Shown one piece after another: positions 1 through 8,481 of a stretch of DNA of 64,000 bases; within the stretch, counting starts at the first letter, position 1; every line of letters begins with the position of its first letter. This DNA is from Actinomycetota bacterium (GTDB lineage Bacteria; Actinomycetota; Actinomycetes; Streptosporangiales; Streptosporangiaceae), in assembly GCA_003168255.1 (NCBI GenBank), contig PMSU01000205.1, forward strand, positions 1 to 64,000. Direction: 5' to 3'. The translations under genes were made by a program, and so were the position numbers. The notes beneath the pieces were generated by a model, which was given only the letters and a program-made list of their open reading frames with translations, was not told the origin of the DNA and made no database searches.

Positions 1-132
1 GTGGGCGCGGCGCACCACGGGACAAGCGGCGTGGGCTCTGCGCGGCACGGGACAAGCGGCGTGGGCTCCGCGCGGCACGGGACAAGCGGCGTGAGCTCCG
101 CGCGGCACGGGACAAGCGGCGTGGGCTCCGCG
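1..132 (+). repeat. Coding 30-bp tandem repeat, four copies plus a partial
   Basis: Units start at 1, 31, 61 and 91, with a fifth partial unit at 121. Each unit begins GTGGGCTCCGCGCGG and contains GGGACAAGCGGC, with one to a few mismatches between copies. The unit is a multiple of three and encodes a 10-residue repeat (consensus GVGSARHGTS) in the frame of the AIR-synthase-related protein. The array may continue upstream of the window. Confidence 0.9.
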
Positions 133-1185
133 CTGGTGCGGGCCGCTTGCGCGCGGGCGGAGATGGAGGGGGCGCTGCGGTTCGACGCCACGGTCCAGGC
201 CCGCAACGAGCCGTTGTTCACGCGTCTCGGCTGGCATGCGGTGCGGCCGGTAACCGTGGCGGGTGCGCCGCATGTGCTGATGCGGTGGCCGATCGGGCGG
301 ATCGCGGCGCTGGCCGCCGCGACCAAGAGCGCGCTCGGGCCGCTGCTGGCCGGCCTGCCGGCGCCGCCGGCCGGGTTCGGCGGGGATGACGGTGCGCCGG
401 TGCCCGGCAGCGACCTGGTGGCGGCCTGCGACGCGATCCTGCCCTCGATGGTGGAGCGCGACCCGGCCTGGGCCGGGTGGTGCGGCGTGCTGGCGAACCT
501 GAACGACCTGGCCGCCATGGGCGCCGAGCCGGTCGGCCTGCTGGACGCCGTCGCGGCGCGAGATGCCGCGCGGGCCGCCCAGGTGCTGGGCGGGCTGCGG
601 GACGCGTGCCTGGCGTACGACGTTCCGGTGCTCGGCGGGCATACTCAGCTAGGCGTCGCCGCCGCGCTGTCGGTGACCGCGCTCGGCCGGGCTGCGTCGC
701 CGGTTCCCGGCGGCGGCGGCCGGCCGGGGCACCGGATCCGGCTGACCGCCGACACCGGCGGCGGCTGGCGGCCCGGGTATCACGGACGGCAGTGGGACTC
801 CACTACTCATCGCCGCACCGCTGAGCTCCGGGCCATGCTCGGCTCGGTGGCGGCCGCCGCGCCCGCGGCGGCGAAGGACGTGTCGATGGCCGGCATCGCC
901 GGGACGCTGGGGATGCTGGCCGAGGCCAGTGGCTGCGCCGCCGTACTCGAGGTGGCGAAGGTGCCCAGGCCCGTCGGCGCGGCGGTCGGTGACTGGCTGA
1001 CGTGCTTTCCTGGGTTTGGGATGCTGACGGCCGGCCGGGCCGGCGCGGCGGCGCTGCCGGCTGGGCCTGCGGTCGGGGCGGAGTGCGGTGAGCTTACCGC
1101 CGGCAGCGGGGTCGCGCTGCGCTGGCCGGACGGGGAAGAGACCATCGTGATCGGCGGGCCGGTGACCGGCCTCGGAGCGGCATGA
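1..1185 (+). CDS. MSMEG_0567/Sll0787-type GNAT + AIR-synthase-related protein (5' end may lie outside window)
   Basis: The reading frame is open from the first base, so the true start probably lies upstream. After a repetitive N-terminus, residues about 45-100 look like the end of a GNAT acetyltransferase domain, with a LFTRLGW motif. From about residue 125 it resembles a PurM/AIR-synthase-like ATP-binding domain; the stretch GGWRPGYHGRQWDSTTHR (about 256-273) is characteristic of the MSMEG_0567/Sll0787 family. This family is a conserved member of the Nit1C/Nit6803 nitrilase cluster, implicated in nitrile or cyanide nitrogen use; the reaction of this protein is unknown. Its stop overlaps the next start by 4 bp (ATGA), so it is translationally coupled to the hydrolases that follow. 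Odd: four in-frame 30-bp repeats sit where the GNAT fold should be. Family call is confident, biochemical role is not. Confidence 0.75.
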   Translation: MGAAHHGTSGVGSARHGTSGVGSARHGTSGVSSARHGTSGVGSALVRAACARAEMEGALRFDATVQARNEPLFTRLGWHAVRPVTVAGAPHVLMRWPIGRIAALAAATKSALGPLLAGLPAPPAGFGGDDGAPVPGSDLVAACDAILPSMVERDPAWAGWCGVLANLNDLAAMGAEPVGLLDAVAARDAARAAQVLGGLRDACLAYDVPVLGGHTQLGVAAALSVTALGRAASPVPGGGGRPGHRIRLTADTGGGWRPGYHGRQWDSTTHRRTAELRAMLGSVAAAAPAAAKDVSMAGIAGTLGMLAEASGCAAVLEVAKVPRPVGAAVGDWLTCFPGFGMLTAGRAGAAALPAGPAVGAECGELTAGSGVALRWPDGEETIVIGGPVTGLGAA

Positions 1186-2048
1186 GCATGCTCAGGATGG
1201 TGGCTGCCGCAGCGCCGTTCGGACGAAATCTTGAGGAAGACTTTAACCGGATCGGGCGGCTGATCTCGGCTGCCAGGGCGGACGGGGCCGGGCTGCTGGC
1301 GCTGCCGGAGGCATGCCTCGGCGGTTACCTCGCCGACCTGGATGGCGGCGCCGAGGGGCCGCCGGCGCTGGATCCCGGCGGGCCGGAGATCCGGCGGCTG
1401 GCCGCGCTGGCCGGGGACATGGTGGTGTGTGCCGGGTATTGCGAGGCGGCCGGCGGGCTGCGGTACAACAGCGCGGTGTGCGTGACCGGCGACGGGATTC
1501 TCGGCCGGCATCGCAAGGTGCACCAGCCGCTCAGCGAGGATGATAGCTATGCGGCCGGCAGCGGTTTTGCCGCGTTCGATACGCCGGCCGGGCGGATCGG
1601 GATGATGATCTGCTACGACAAGGCGTTTCCTGAGTCCGCGCGGGCGCTGGCGCTGGACGGGGCGGAGATCATCGTGTGCATGTCGGCGTGGCCGGCCAGC
1701 CGCACCAATCCGGCTCCGTCCCTGGCCGAGGACCGGTGGACCCGCCGGTTTGACCTGTTCGACCAGGCGCGGGCGCTGGAAAATCAGGTCGTCTGGCTGT
1801 CGGCTAATCAGTCGGGATCATTTGGCTCGCTGCGGTTCGTCGCGAGTGCCAAGGTGGTCGGGCCTGGCGGTGACGTGCTGGCCTGCACCGGTACCGACGA
1901 GGGCATGGCCGTGGCCGGGCTGGATGTGCGGCGCGTGATCGAGGAGGCGCGGCAGTACATGGGGCATCTGCGGGACCGCAGGCCCGACGCGTACCTGCCG
2001 GGGCTTGGCGCGGGATTCTGGGCGGCCGGGCGGAGTTTTCGCCGATAG
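1182..2048 (+). CDS. Carbon-nitrogen hydrolase (nitrilase superfamily), catalytically intact copy
   Basis: A 288-residue single-domain nitrilase-superfamily amidohydrolase. The Glu-Lys-Cys triad is visible: E43 in LPEACLGGYL, K112 in GRHRKVHQP and C144 in MMICYDKAFPE. The family hydrolyses nitriles, amides or N-carbamyl compounds in the cytoplasm; the substrate here is unknown. The start ATG overlaps the stop of the preceding AIR-synthase-like gene (ATGA), and the gene is followed 12 bp later by a second, similar hydrolase, so it belongs to the same operon. Context in a Nit1C-like locus suggests a role in using a nitrogenous compound. It is a general CN_hydrolase rather than the larger Nit6803 nitrilase itself. 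Confidence 0.85.
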   Translation: MSMLRMVAAAAPFGRNLEEDFNRIGRLISAARADGAGLLALPEACLGGYLADLDGGAEGPPALDPGGPEIRRLAALAGDMVVCAGYCEAAGGLRYNSAVCVTGDGILGRHRKVHQPLSEDDSYAAGSGFAAFDTPAGRIGMMICYDKAFPESARALALDGAEIIVCMSAWPASRTNPAPSLAEDRWTRRFDLFDQARALENQVVWLSANQSGSFGSLRFVASAKVVGPGGDVLACTGTDEGMAVAGLDVRRVIEEARQYMGHLRDRRPDAYLPGLGAGFWAAGRSFRR

Positions 2049-2060
2049 CGGAGGGTGATG

Positions 2061-2897
2061 ATGGCTGTTGTCCGGATCGCGGCGGCCGCTGCGCACTTTG
2101 GCCGTGACCTGGAGTTCGACCTTGCCCGGATCGGGAAGCTGATCGAGGACGCGCGCCGGTCCGGGGCTGGGCTGCTGGTGCTGCCCGACGCGGCTTTCGG
2201 CGGCTACCTGACTGACTTGCGGCACCCTGATCCCGAGGCGCTGCCGCCCGCGCTCGCGGCTGATGACCCGATGCTCAAGCGGGTGGCCGTTCTGGCGGCG
2301 GACATGGTGGTGTGCGTGGGCTTCTGCGAAGCTGACGGCGCCGCGCGGTACAACGCGGCGGCGTGCCTGAGCGGGGACGGGATTCTCGGCGGGCACCGTA
2401 AGGTGCATCTGCCGGCTGGGGAGACGGCGGCGTACGCGGCGGGGGACGGGTTCGCCGCCTTCGACACGCCGGTCGGGCGGATCGGCATGCTGATCGATTA
2501 CGACAAGACCTTTCCCGAGTCGGCCCGGAGCCTGGCGCTGGACGGGGCGCAGATCATCGCGTGCCTGTCGGCGTGGCCGGCCAGCATTACCGACCGGGCG
2601 GCGCGGGTCACCCAGGACCGCCAAGCGCGGCTGTTCGACCTGTACGATTGCGCCCGCGCGGCCGAGAACCAGGTCGTGCTCGCCTCGTCCAATCAGACCG
2701 GGGCCATCGGCGGGATGCGGTTTCTCGGACAGGCCAAAGTGGTCGGTCCTGGGGGGAACATCCTGGCTCGTACCTGGTCGAAGGCCGGGCTCGCTGTTGC
2801 CGAGCTGGACGTGGCCGCGGAGATCGAGCGGGCGCGGCGGGTGCTGCGGCATCTGAGCGAGCGTCGGCCTGAGACCTATCGCAGCGCGGAGGCTTGA
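2061..2897 (+). CDS. Carbon-nitrogen hydrolase paralogue lacking catalytic Cys and Glu (likely pseudoenzyme)
   Basis: A 278-residue paralogue of the gene just upstream, aligning over its whole length (shared IGM.I.YDK.FPESAR and the LDGA.II segment). I chose ATG 2061 because GGAGG at 2050-2054 lies 6 nt before it; in-frame GTG 2055 and ATG 2058 are alternatives. The catalytic Cys is replaced by Asp (GMLIDYDK, D146, codon GAT at 2496-2498) and the catalytic Glu by Asp (LPDAAFGG, D43), while Lys is kept (K114 in GHRKVHLP). Without the Cys nucleophile, nitrilase chemistry is not expected. The frame is otherwise intact with ordinary codon use, so it appears maintained, perhaps as a regulatory or structural partner of the active copy. 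The stop overlaps the next start (TGATG). Confidence 0.85.
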   Translation: MAVVRIAAAAAHFGRDLEFDLARIGKLIEDARRSGAGLLVLPDAAFGGYLTDLRHPDPEALPPALAADDPMLKRVAVLAADMVVCVGFCEADGAARYNAAACLSGDGILGGHRKVHLPAGETAAYAAGDGFAAFDTPVGRIGMLIDYDKTFPESARSLALDGAQIIACLSAWPASITDRAARVTQDRQARLFDLYDCARAAENQVVLASSNQTGAIGGMRFLGQAKVVGPGGNILARTWSKAGLAVAELDVAAEIERARRVLRHLSERRPETYRSAEA

Positions 2898-4036
2898 TGG
2901 CCGGGCGGCCGCTGGCCATTGCCCTGCTGACGTATTCCACCAGGCCGCGCGGCGGGGTGGTGCATACGCTCGCGCTGGCCGAGGCGCTGGCGGCGGGCGG
3001 GCAGGATGTGACTGTCTGGACTCTCGGGCGGGGCGGCGATAGCGGGTTCTTCCGGCCGGTGGATGAGGCCGTGCGGTTGCGTGTCGTACCTTTCCCTGAT
3101 GCTGAGGGCGAGGGCGTCGGGGAGCGGGTGCTGCGGTCCATCGCCTTGCTGCGCGCGGCGTTCGACCCGGCGGGCTACGACGTCGTGCATGCGCAGGACT
3201 GCATCAGCGCCAACGCGGCCGGCCGCTGCCTGCGGACCGTTCACCACATCGACCACTTCACCACCGCCGAGCTGGTTCGCTGCCATGAGCGGGCTATTCG
3301 CAGGCCAATGGGCCACGTGTGCGTGTCCGCGGCAGTGGCGGCTGAACTGCGGGACGGCTGGGGAATCGGGGCCGAGGTGATCCCCAACGGGGTGGACGCC
3401 GGCCGGTTCGCCGCGGCGGCTGGCCCGGCTGGCCAGGCTGCGGCGGCGCGTGAACGGTGGCGGGACAAGTTCGGGAGGTTCGTGCTGTCTGTCGGCGGGA
3501 TCGAGCCGCGCAAGGGCTCCGTCGAGCTGCTGGAGGCCTTCGCGCTACTGCGGGCCGATGACCCGGAGGCGGCGCTGGTGGTGGCTGGCGGCGAGACGCT
3601 GTTCGACTACCGGCCTTATCGGGCGCAGTGGGAGGCCCGCGCGGCAGAGCTTGGCCTGGAACCGGTGGTCCTCGGGCCGGTCAATCACGACGAGCTGCCG
3701 TCGCTGGTCGCCGCGGCGGACGTGTTCGCGTTTCCGTCTACTCGCGAGGGGTTCGGGCTGGCTGCCATGGAGGCGCTGGCGGCCGGCGTCCCGGTGGTCG
3801 CCAGTGACCTGCCGGTGCTGCGGGAGGTGTTTGGCGACGCGGTTCGGTTCGCTGACGGGGCTACTAGCTTCGCTGACGGGCTGCGGGATGCCCTAGGCCG
3901 GCCCGATCCGCAGCGGCGGGCCGCCGGGCAGGCACTTGCCGCCCGGTACACCTGGCAGGCGGCTGCCCAGCGCCATCTCGCCCTCTACCGCAAGGTTGTG
4001 TACGACGAGACCCTCAGCGGTGCGTCGAGGGACTGA
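2897..4036 (+). CDS. MSMEG_0565-type family 4 glycosyltransferase
   Basis: A GT-B fold glycosyltransferase of about 379 residues. The N-terminus (IALLTYSTRPRGGVVHTLAL) closely matches the MSMEG_0565 family, and the C-terminal half has the GT4 nucleotide-sugar site (SVGGIEPRKG, then FAFPSTREGFGLAAMEALAAG, in which the E-x7-E motif lies). ATG 2897 overlaps the preceding TGA by one base (TGATG), which decides the start. It is the last gene of the nitrilase-associated operon; mycobacteria and other bacteria keep the same association. The acceptor is unknown. Only 23 bp separates its stop from the convergent phosphatase gene. Confidence 0.85.
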   Translation: MAGRPLAIALLTYSTRPRGGVVHTLALAEALAAGGQDVTVWTLGRGGDSGFFRPVDEAVRLRVVPFPDAEGEGVGERVLRSIALLRAAFDPAGYDVVHAQDCISANAAGRCLRTVHHIDHFTTAELVRCHERAIRRPMGHVCVSAAVAAELRDGWGIGAEVIPNGVDAGRFAAAAGPAGQAAAARERWRDKFGRFVLSVGGIEPRKGSVELLEAFALLRADDPEAALVVAGGETLFDYRPYRAQWEARAAELGLEPVVLGPVNHDELPSLVAAADVFAFPSTREGFGLAAMEALAAGVPVVASDLPVLREVFGDAVRFADGATSFADGLRDALGRPDPQRRAAGQALAARYTWQAAAQRHLALYRKVVYDETLSGASRD

Positions 4037-4059
4037 ACGTGAGGAGCGCCGGCATCCCG

Positions 4060-5460
4060 TCAGCCGTGCTGCTCGTTTCCTGGATCCGGGTGGCCGTTCG
4101 TCTCGTGCCGGGGGACTTTCAGCACCAGCGTGACGGTGTCGTCGCTGCTGTCTCCGCCGGTGAAGGCCAGCGCGGCTTGCTGGATGGAGTCGGCGATCCG
4201 CGCCGCGGGCACATCGCCCAGGCCAGCGATGAGGTCGCGGAGTCGGTCGTCGCCGTAGAGATCACGGTCGATGTGGCCCCGGGCCTCGGTGACGCCATCG
4301 GAGAACAGGACCAGGCTGTCGCCCGCTCGCAGCTGCGTGCGTGAGTCATGAAGGTCGGGATCGGGGACTATCCCGAGCAGGGTCCCCGGCCGGCCGGATG
4401 CCTGCACGCGCCCGTCCGCGCGGCGTACCAGCGCCAGGGGGTGACCCGCGGAGCTGATCTGCACTGAGGCCCCGGCGACAGTGGGCCGCACGGTGGCATA
4501 GATCGCGGTCAGGAACCGCGGGTCATCGGTAATCCACTCCAGCAGCGCCTGGTTCAAGGCAGCCAAGATCAGCCGCGGCCTCGTCTCCCGGTGTGCCTCC
4601 GCCCGGAGGGTATAGCGGGCTAGCGCGGTGCTCTTGGCAGCCGGGACCCCCTTGCCGCACACGTCGCCGACCACCATCCCCCAGCTCCCCCGGACCGACG
4701 GGAACACGTCGTAGAAGTCCCCGAGAACCTCGGCGCCGATACCCCCGGCCACATACCGCGCCGCCACTTGCAGGCCCGGGATGACCGGCAGTCGCGACGG
4801 CAGCAGGCTCTCCTGAAGGGTCTGCGCCAGAGCCGCGCGCTCCGCGCCGTGCTGCACGGCGACCTGTAGCGCGGCTTCACCCGAGGCGACGTAGGCCAAG
4901 GTCTCCAGAACCTCGACGTCGCCCGTACTCCACCGGCGCGGCCGGTGATCGGCCACGCACAGCGCGCCCACTACGCGGCCGTCCGGGCCGCGCACCGGGA
5001 ACCCGGCCCAAGCGATGACGCCCGCCGGCCCTGACGGGCAACTGGCGATGGTGCGCGAGTCCAGCCGGACGTCATCGATGACCAGCTTGTCCGCGGAGTC
5101 GATCACGTGCTGGCACAACGACTGCTCGGCCGGGCTCTGCCGATCGGCCATGCCCAGGGGGCCGGGACGGATCCGCCAGGAGAAAGGGCGCTCACCGACC
5201 ATCATCACGGACGCCAGCGGCGTGCCCATGACCATCGCGGCCAGCCGCGCAACACGGTCGAAAGGCTCCTCCGCGCGGGTGCCCGGCATGCCAGCCTGAC
5301 ATGCCGCAGCGGGCCCAGGCACTGCGGGCACGTCCGGCATGTCCAGGGGGTCCGGGGGGTCCGAGGGGTCCGGGGGGTCCGGCACGTTCGCCGGGACGAG
5401 CCCGGTCACCGTACTGGCGCTGGCGGGAACTGGAACGGAGGCATTACCGAGGACTCTCAT
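4060..5460 (-). CDS. GAF-domain SpoIIE/RsbU-type PP2C phosphatase
   Basis: A predicted cytoplasmic serine phosphatase of 466 residues. After a Pro/Asp-rich low-complexity N-terminus (repeats of PDPP and PDP) comes a GAF sensor domain (about residues 60-215, with a CVADHRPRRWS-like strand), then a SpoIIE/PP2C domain from about 235 carrying GDFYDVF, GDVCGKG, FSDGVTEAR and SSDDTVTLV, which include the metal-binding Asp residues. Such proteins dephosphorylate anti-anti-sigma factors in partner-switching stress pathways; no partner kinase or STAS protein is nearby. I chose ATG 5460 because GGAAAG lies 7 nt upstream; an in-frame ATG at 5565 would add 35 residues. The low-complexity segment comes from a run of GGGGTCC-like repeats in the DNA. 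Confidence 0.8.
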   Translation of the reverse strand: MRVLGNASVPVPASASTVTGLVPANVPDPPDPSDPPDPLDMPDVPAVPGPAAACQAGMPGTRAEEPFDRVARLAAMVMGTPLASVMMVGERPFSWRIRPGPLGMADRQSPAEQSLCQHVIDSADKLVIDDVRLDSRTIASCPSGPAGVIAWAGFPVRGPDGRVVGALCVADHRPRRWSTGDVEVLETLAYVASGEAALQVAVQHGAERAALAQTLQESLLPSRLPVIPGLQVAARYVAGGIGAEVLGDFYDVFPSVRGSWGMVVGDVCGKGVPAAKSTALARYTLRAEAHRETRPRLILAALNQALLEWITDDPRFLTAIYATVRPTVAGASVQISSAGHPLALVRRADGRVQASGRPGTLLGIVPDPDLHDSRTQLRAGDSLVLFSDGVTEARGHIDRDLYGDDRLRDLIAGLGDVPAARIADSIQQAALAFTGGDSSDDTVTLVLKVPRHETNGHPDPGNEQHG

Positions 5461-5890
5461 ATCGCCGCTTTCCACCGGGGTTGTGACAGTGCATCCCGAA
5501 ATCCGGGTGAAGCGGGGTCCAGGCCTCAAGTTTTTTAATCTAACCACAGAACCTGTAGTCCACATCAGCCTTTGTCCGAATCCCTTGCCTGCCGTCCAAT
5601 TGGGCAGGTTGGGGTGTCCACTTTCCGCCTTTGCGTCGCAGCGCCCTCGGTCATACTCGCGCCGATACAGGCGACCATTACTGTCGACTCCGCAGTCGGG
5701 GTGAAGTTTTCGCTACCCCGTTCAGGTTTGGGTGGAGGGACAAAACAGGTGTGATACGGTTCCGTCCGCTCGGACACTATTAAGCAATCTTTGTGCGGTG
5801 TTGCGTAATATGCCGGACGTACGCCGGTCGCAGCATGGGAGCCGGTTTTGGCATTATTTCTGTATTGTTTTGGCATCTTCCTGATGATGG
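5461..5890. other. Intergenic region upstream of the phosphatase; no gene recognised
   Basis: About 430 bp, slightly lower in GC than its surroundings. It holds the presumed leader of the leftward phosphatase gene and the 3' flank of the permease gene. An 8-bp direct repeat, GCCAAAAC on the minus strand, occurs twice within 5845-5875 about 22 bp apart, in an AT-rich patch. I recognised no protein, tRNA or terminator here. Confidence 0.4.
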
Positions 5891-7078
5891 CTAGGACGGC
5901 GGGCCGACGCGGGCGTGATCGTGATGCTCGCCGCCGGTTTCGGGTGCGCCGCCCATCATGCGGAGCATCGGGATGCCGCCGCTGCGGACGAACCGACAGC
6001 ACAGTGCGGCGGCGAGGAGCAGGAAGATGATGTTGAGCACGGTGGTGTAGTTCCACTGAATGGATGCCTCGAACACCTTGGCGTGCCGGCCGGCCGGGAT
6101 GAGGCCGAGGCCGCCGAAGATCAGCTCGATCAGGTATCCGGCGGCGACCATGGTGGCGTACAAGGCGGCCAGGATGAACAGCATCATCTTGGTGCCGTAG
6201 TACTTCCGGTAAATCACCAGGATCGGCACGATGAGCAGGTCGGCGAAGATGAACGCCACGACGCCGCCGAAGCTGATCCCGCCGTTCCAGAGCACCCCGG
6301 CCAGCGGGACGTTCCCGATCGAGCAGACGAAGCTGAGCAGGCTGACGACTGGCCCGATCAGCGGCCCCCAGAGCTTCGACGCCAGCGGGTGCCCGGACAG
6401 GAACAGGTGGCCCCAGAAGCTGTTCGGCACCCAGGCGGCGACCGCGCCGGCGATCAGCAGGCCGATCACGATGTCGCGGATGACGGCCGCCCACTCCATC
6501 ACGAAGATGTGCGACACCGAGGTAAACGCCTGCCGCGACCTGAGCCGCTGCCACAGGCTCCCCTCGGCCGCGATGGTCATGTCCATCGCGGCGTGCCCCT
6601 CCATCGATCCGGCCAGGCCCCTTTCCGCCTGGGTCCTGGCGGCGTCGAGCAGTCGCGGGCGCAGGAAGAGGCGAAACAGCAGCGCCATCAGGATGATCAT
6701 GATCGGGCCGCCGATGAACTCCGCCAGGGTGAACTGCCAGCCGATGAGCAAGGCCAGGATGATGCCGAGCTCGATGACCAGATTGGTGGAGGCGATCTCG
6801 AAGGCCATGGCGGCGGTGAAGCTTGCTCCCTTGCGGAACAGCGACCGCGCCAGTGCCACGGCAGCGTAGGAGCACGACGACGAGGCGGCGCCAAGGCCTG
6901 CCGCCAGCGCCAGCGTCCTTGGCCGGTCGTCGCCCAGCAGCCGGATGATCGTGGCGCGGCGCACCACAGCCTGCACCACAGCGGACAGGGCAAAGCCCAG
7001 GATCAGCGCCCAGAGGATCTCCCAGGTCATCGAGCCGGTGATGGCCAGGGCATGCCCCAGGGCGTGCAGCCACCTCAT
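5891..7078 (-). CDS. ArsP/YraQ-like permease (COG0701 family)
   Basis: A 395-residue polytopic membrane protein with roughly eight to ten hydrophobic segments and a hydrophilic central loop (about residues 140-185). Family-typical stretches are GAASSSCSYAAVALARSLF (about 63-81, holding a Cys), FEIASTNLVIELG and SIGNVPLAGVLWNGG. Members of COG0701 include the organoarsenical exporter ArsP and related permeases of unclear substrate. No arsenic regulator or other ars gene is adjacent, so a metal(loid) role is inference only. The C-terminus is His-rich (GGEHHDHARVG), which could bind a metal. The gene appears monocistronic; the start is ATG 7078. Confidence 0.75.
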   Translation of the reverse strand: MRWLHALGHALAITGSMTWEILWALILGFALSAVVQAVVRRATIIRLLGDDRPRTLALAAGLGAASSSCSYAAVALARSLFRKGASFTAAMAFEIASTNLVIELGIILALLIGWQFTLAEFIGGPIMIILMALLFRLFLRPRLLDAARTQAERGLAGSMEGHAAMDMTIAAEGSLWQRLRSRQAFTSVSHIFVMEWAAVIRDIVIGLLIAGAVAAWVPNSFWGHLFLSGHPLASKLWGPLIGPVVSLLSFVCSIGNVPLAGVLWNGGISFGGVVAFIFADLLIVPILVIYRKYYGTKMMLFILAALYATMVAAGYLIELIFGGLGLIPAGRHAKVFEASIQWNYTTVLNIIFLLLAAALCCRFVRSGGIPMLRMMGGAPETGGEHHDHARVGPPS

Positions 7079-7205
7079 GGCTCCTCTTTCCCTGCGGGCT
7101 GTCGCGTTATCGCGCTGACCGGGCCGTCGTCAGTCGCGTCGGTCAGCCAGTGCTGGGGCGCCAGCAGCGGCCTGGCTTACCGTACGGTACTCATCGGGCG
7201 CTGCC

Positions 7206-7420
7206 TTGGCGCGTACCCCCGCCTACGCGGGCCTGCGCCGCGGCGGACGGCTGGCGCTGGTCGCGCTGCCCGCGGCCGGAACGCTGAGCATCCCCGTGTT
7301 CGACACGGTCCTGAACGGCGTCTCGGTCATCGGGTCGATCGTCGGAACCCGCGCGGACCTGCTGGATGTGTTCGCGCTGCAGGCCGCCGGGCAGACCCGG
7401 GTTAGCTACGAGACCAGGCC
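7206..7420 (+). pseudogene. Fragment of a zinc-type alcohol dehydrogenase
   Basis: About 65 residues reading GLRRGGRLALVALP, then TVLNGVSVIGSIVGTR and QAAGQTRVSYETR match the distal nucleotide-binding part of AdhP-like zinc alcohol dehydrogenases. The N-terminal catalytic domain, the zinc ligands and the final C-terminal strand are all missing, and past about 7420 the frame becomes unrelated sequence. It is a remnant with both ends deleted. It begins a run of decayed genes reaching 8945. Confidence 0.7.
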
Positions 7421-7544
7421 CCTGGGCTCGGTCGGAAGCGATTCGCCCGCAATGACCCCGATACGGACCCGGGACGCCGTCGCAGGTGCAGCGGACCGGG
7501 ACCAGCGGGCCAATGCGCGAGAGCCGCACCCCCGACCGGCGATG

Positions 7545-7592
7545 TGAATGTGAAATTACCCCCCATGGGTGGTAGGCCACGCCGCATTCATC
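7545..7592. repeat. Dispersed palindromic element, copy A (degenerate)
   Basis: The core CCCCCCATGGGTGGTAGGC (7560-7578) matches the cores at 17938-17987 and 41161-41214. The flanking arms are imperfect inverted repeats, GAATGTG on the left and CGCATTC on the right. It is intergenic, between the ADH fragment and the decayed GntR gene. This is the most diverged of three copies in the window. Confidence 0.75.
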
Positions 7593-7660
7593 TGGGCTGC
7601 CGGACCTGGCTGTTCGCCTGGCCCGGCGCCTGGCTCGCGGGCGGGGCTCGCCGGCCGGGC

Positions 7661-8421
7661 TCAGGAGGGCTGGGCGCGTCCTGTCACGAATGCGTCCGGG
7701 ATCAGCTTGGTGAGCTCGTCGAGCCGTGCTCGAGAGCGATCCATGTGCGCCCGCACTGCCTTCTCCACTCGGTCAGGGTCGCCTCGGCGCAAGCCGGTGA
7801 CCATGGCGCGGTGCTCGATCAAAGCAGCACTGAGATCCTGCTTGGGCTGATGCTTGAGATACCGGACGCGGTTGACATGAATCCAGCTGCGGCGGATTGC
7901 TTCGAAAGCTGGCCGGTTGCCCGCAGTGGCGGCAAGCACCAGATGGAATTCCTCGTCCGCTTCCAGGAAGGCGACGGCGTCTGGCTCCTCGAGGGAGTGC
8001 TCCATGCGCGCCAGCAAATCGTCAAGCTGCGTGTAGTCGATTGGAACCTTATTCACGATGACTCGGCGAAGCACTTCGGACTCGACAGCTTCGCGAACAA
8101 CCGTATTGTCGTAGATCTCCTTGGGATCGAGTAGCGCTACGAAGATTCCTCGTTGCGGAACGGTCTCGACGAGGTCTTCCAAGGCCAATCGGTGCAGCGC
8201 TTCGCGTAGCGGTGTCCGGCTCATGCCAAGTAGAGCAGCCTGGTCGCGTTCGTTGAAAGCATCACCGGGGCAAGCTCGCAGGTCGCGATGAGGCGGACGA
8301 GTATCTTATATGCGCGCGCCGCCGCACTGCCCTCGTCTGACGACTTGCGAGGGTCTTCACCGGGCTTCAGCGAGAGGCCCGCGTCGAAACGTTGAGCCAT
8401 GTGCCGCTCAGAGTACACCAC
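7661..8421 (-). pseudogene. GntR/FadR-type regulator disrupted by a frameshift
   Basis: Two overlapping minus-strand frames together make one FCD-domain GntR regulator. The upstream frame (8421 down to about 8266) encodes the first part of the wHTH, ending RLIATCELAP; the downstream frame encodes GDAFNERDQAALLG, then SRTPLREALHRL and the full FCD ligand-binding domain (for example EFHLVLAATAGNRPAFEAIR). Continuity is restored if one G is added in the CCGGGG run at about 8264-8270, so a single-base deletion is the likely lesion. If real, the protein lacks an intact DNA-binding domain. A sequencing error in the homopolymer is the alternative. Neighbouring fragments on both sides are also decayed, which supports true inactivation. 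Confidence 0.75.
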
Positions 8422-8481
8422 GTGGGGTCTCCCGGAAGGTAGGCCGAGACGGCGGGATCGCAGGACACAACGGTGACTCGG

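Noticed and set aside
5915-7405. Plus-strand 496-residue open frame over the permease gene
   Set aside because: Its composition (Gln/Asp/His/Arg-rich, no hydrophobic core) is that of antisense to a membrane protein gene; the minus strand has a clear family match.
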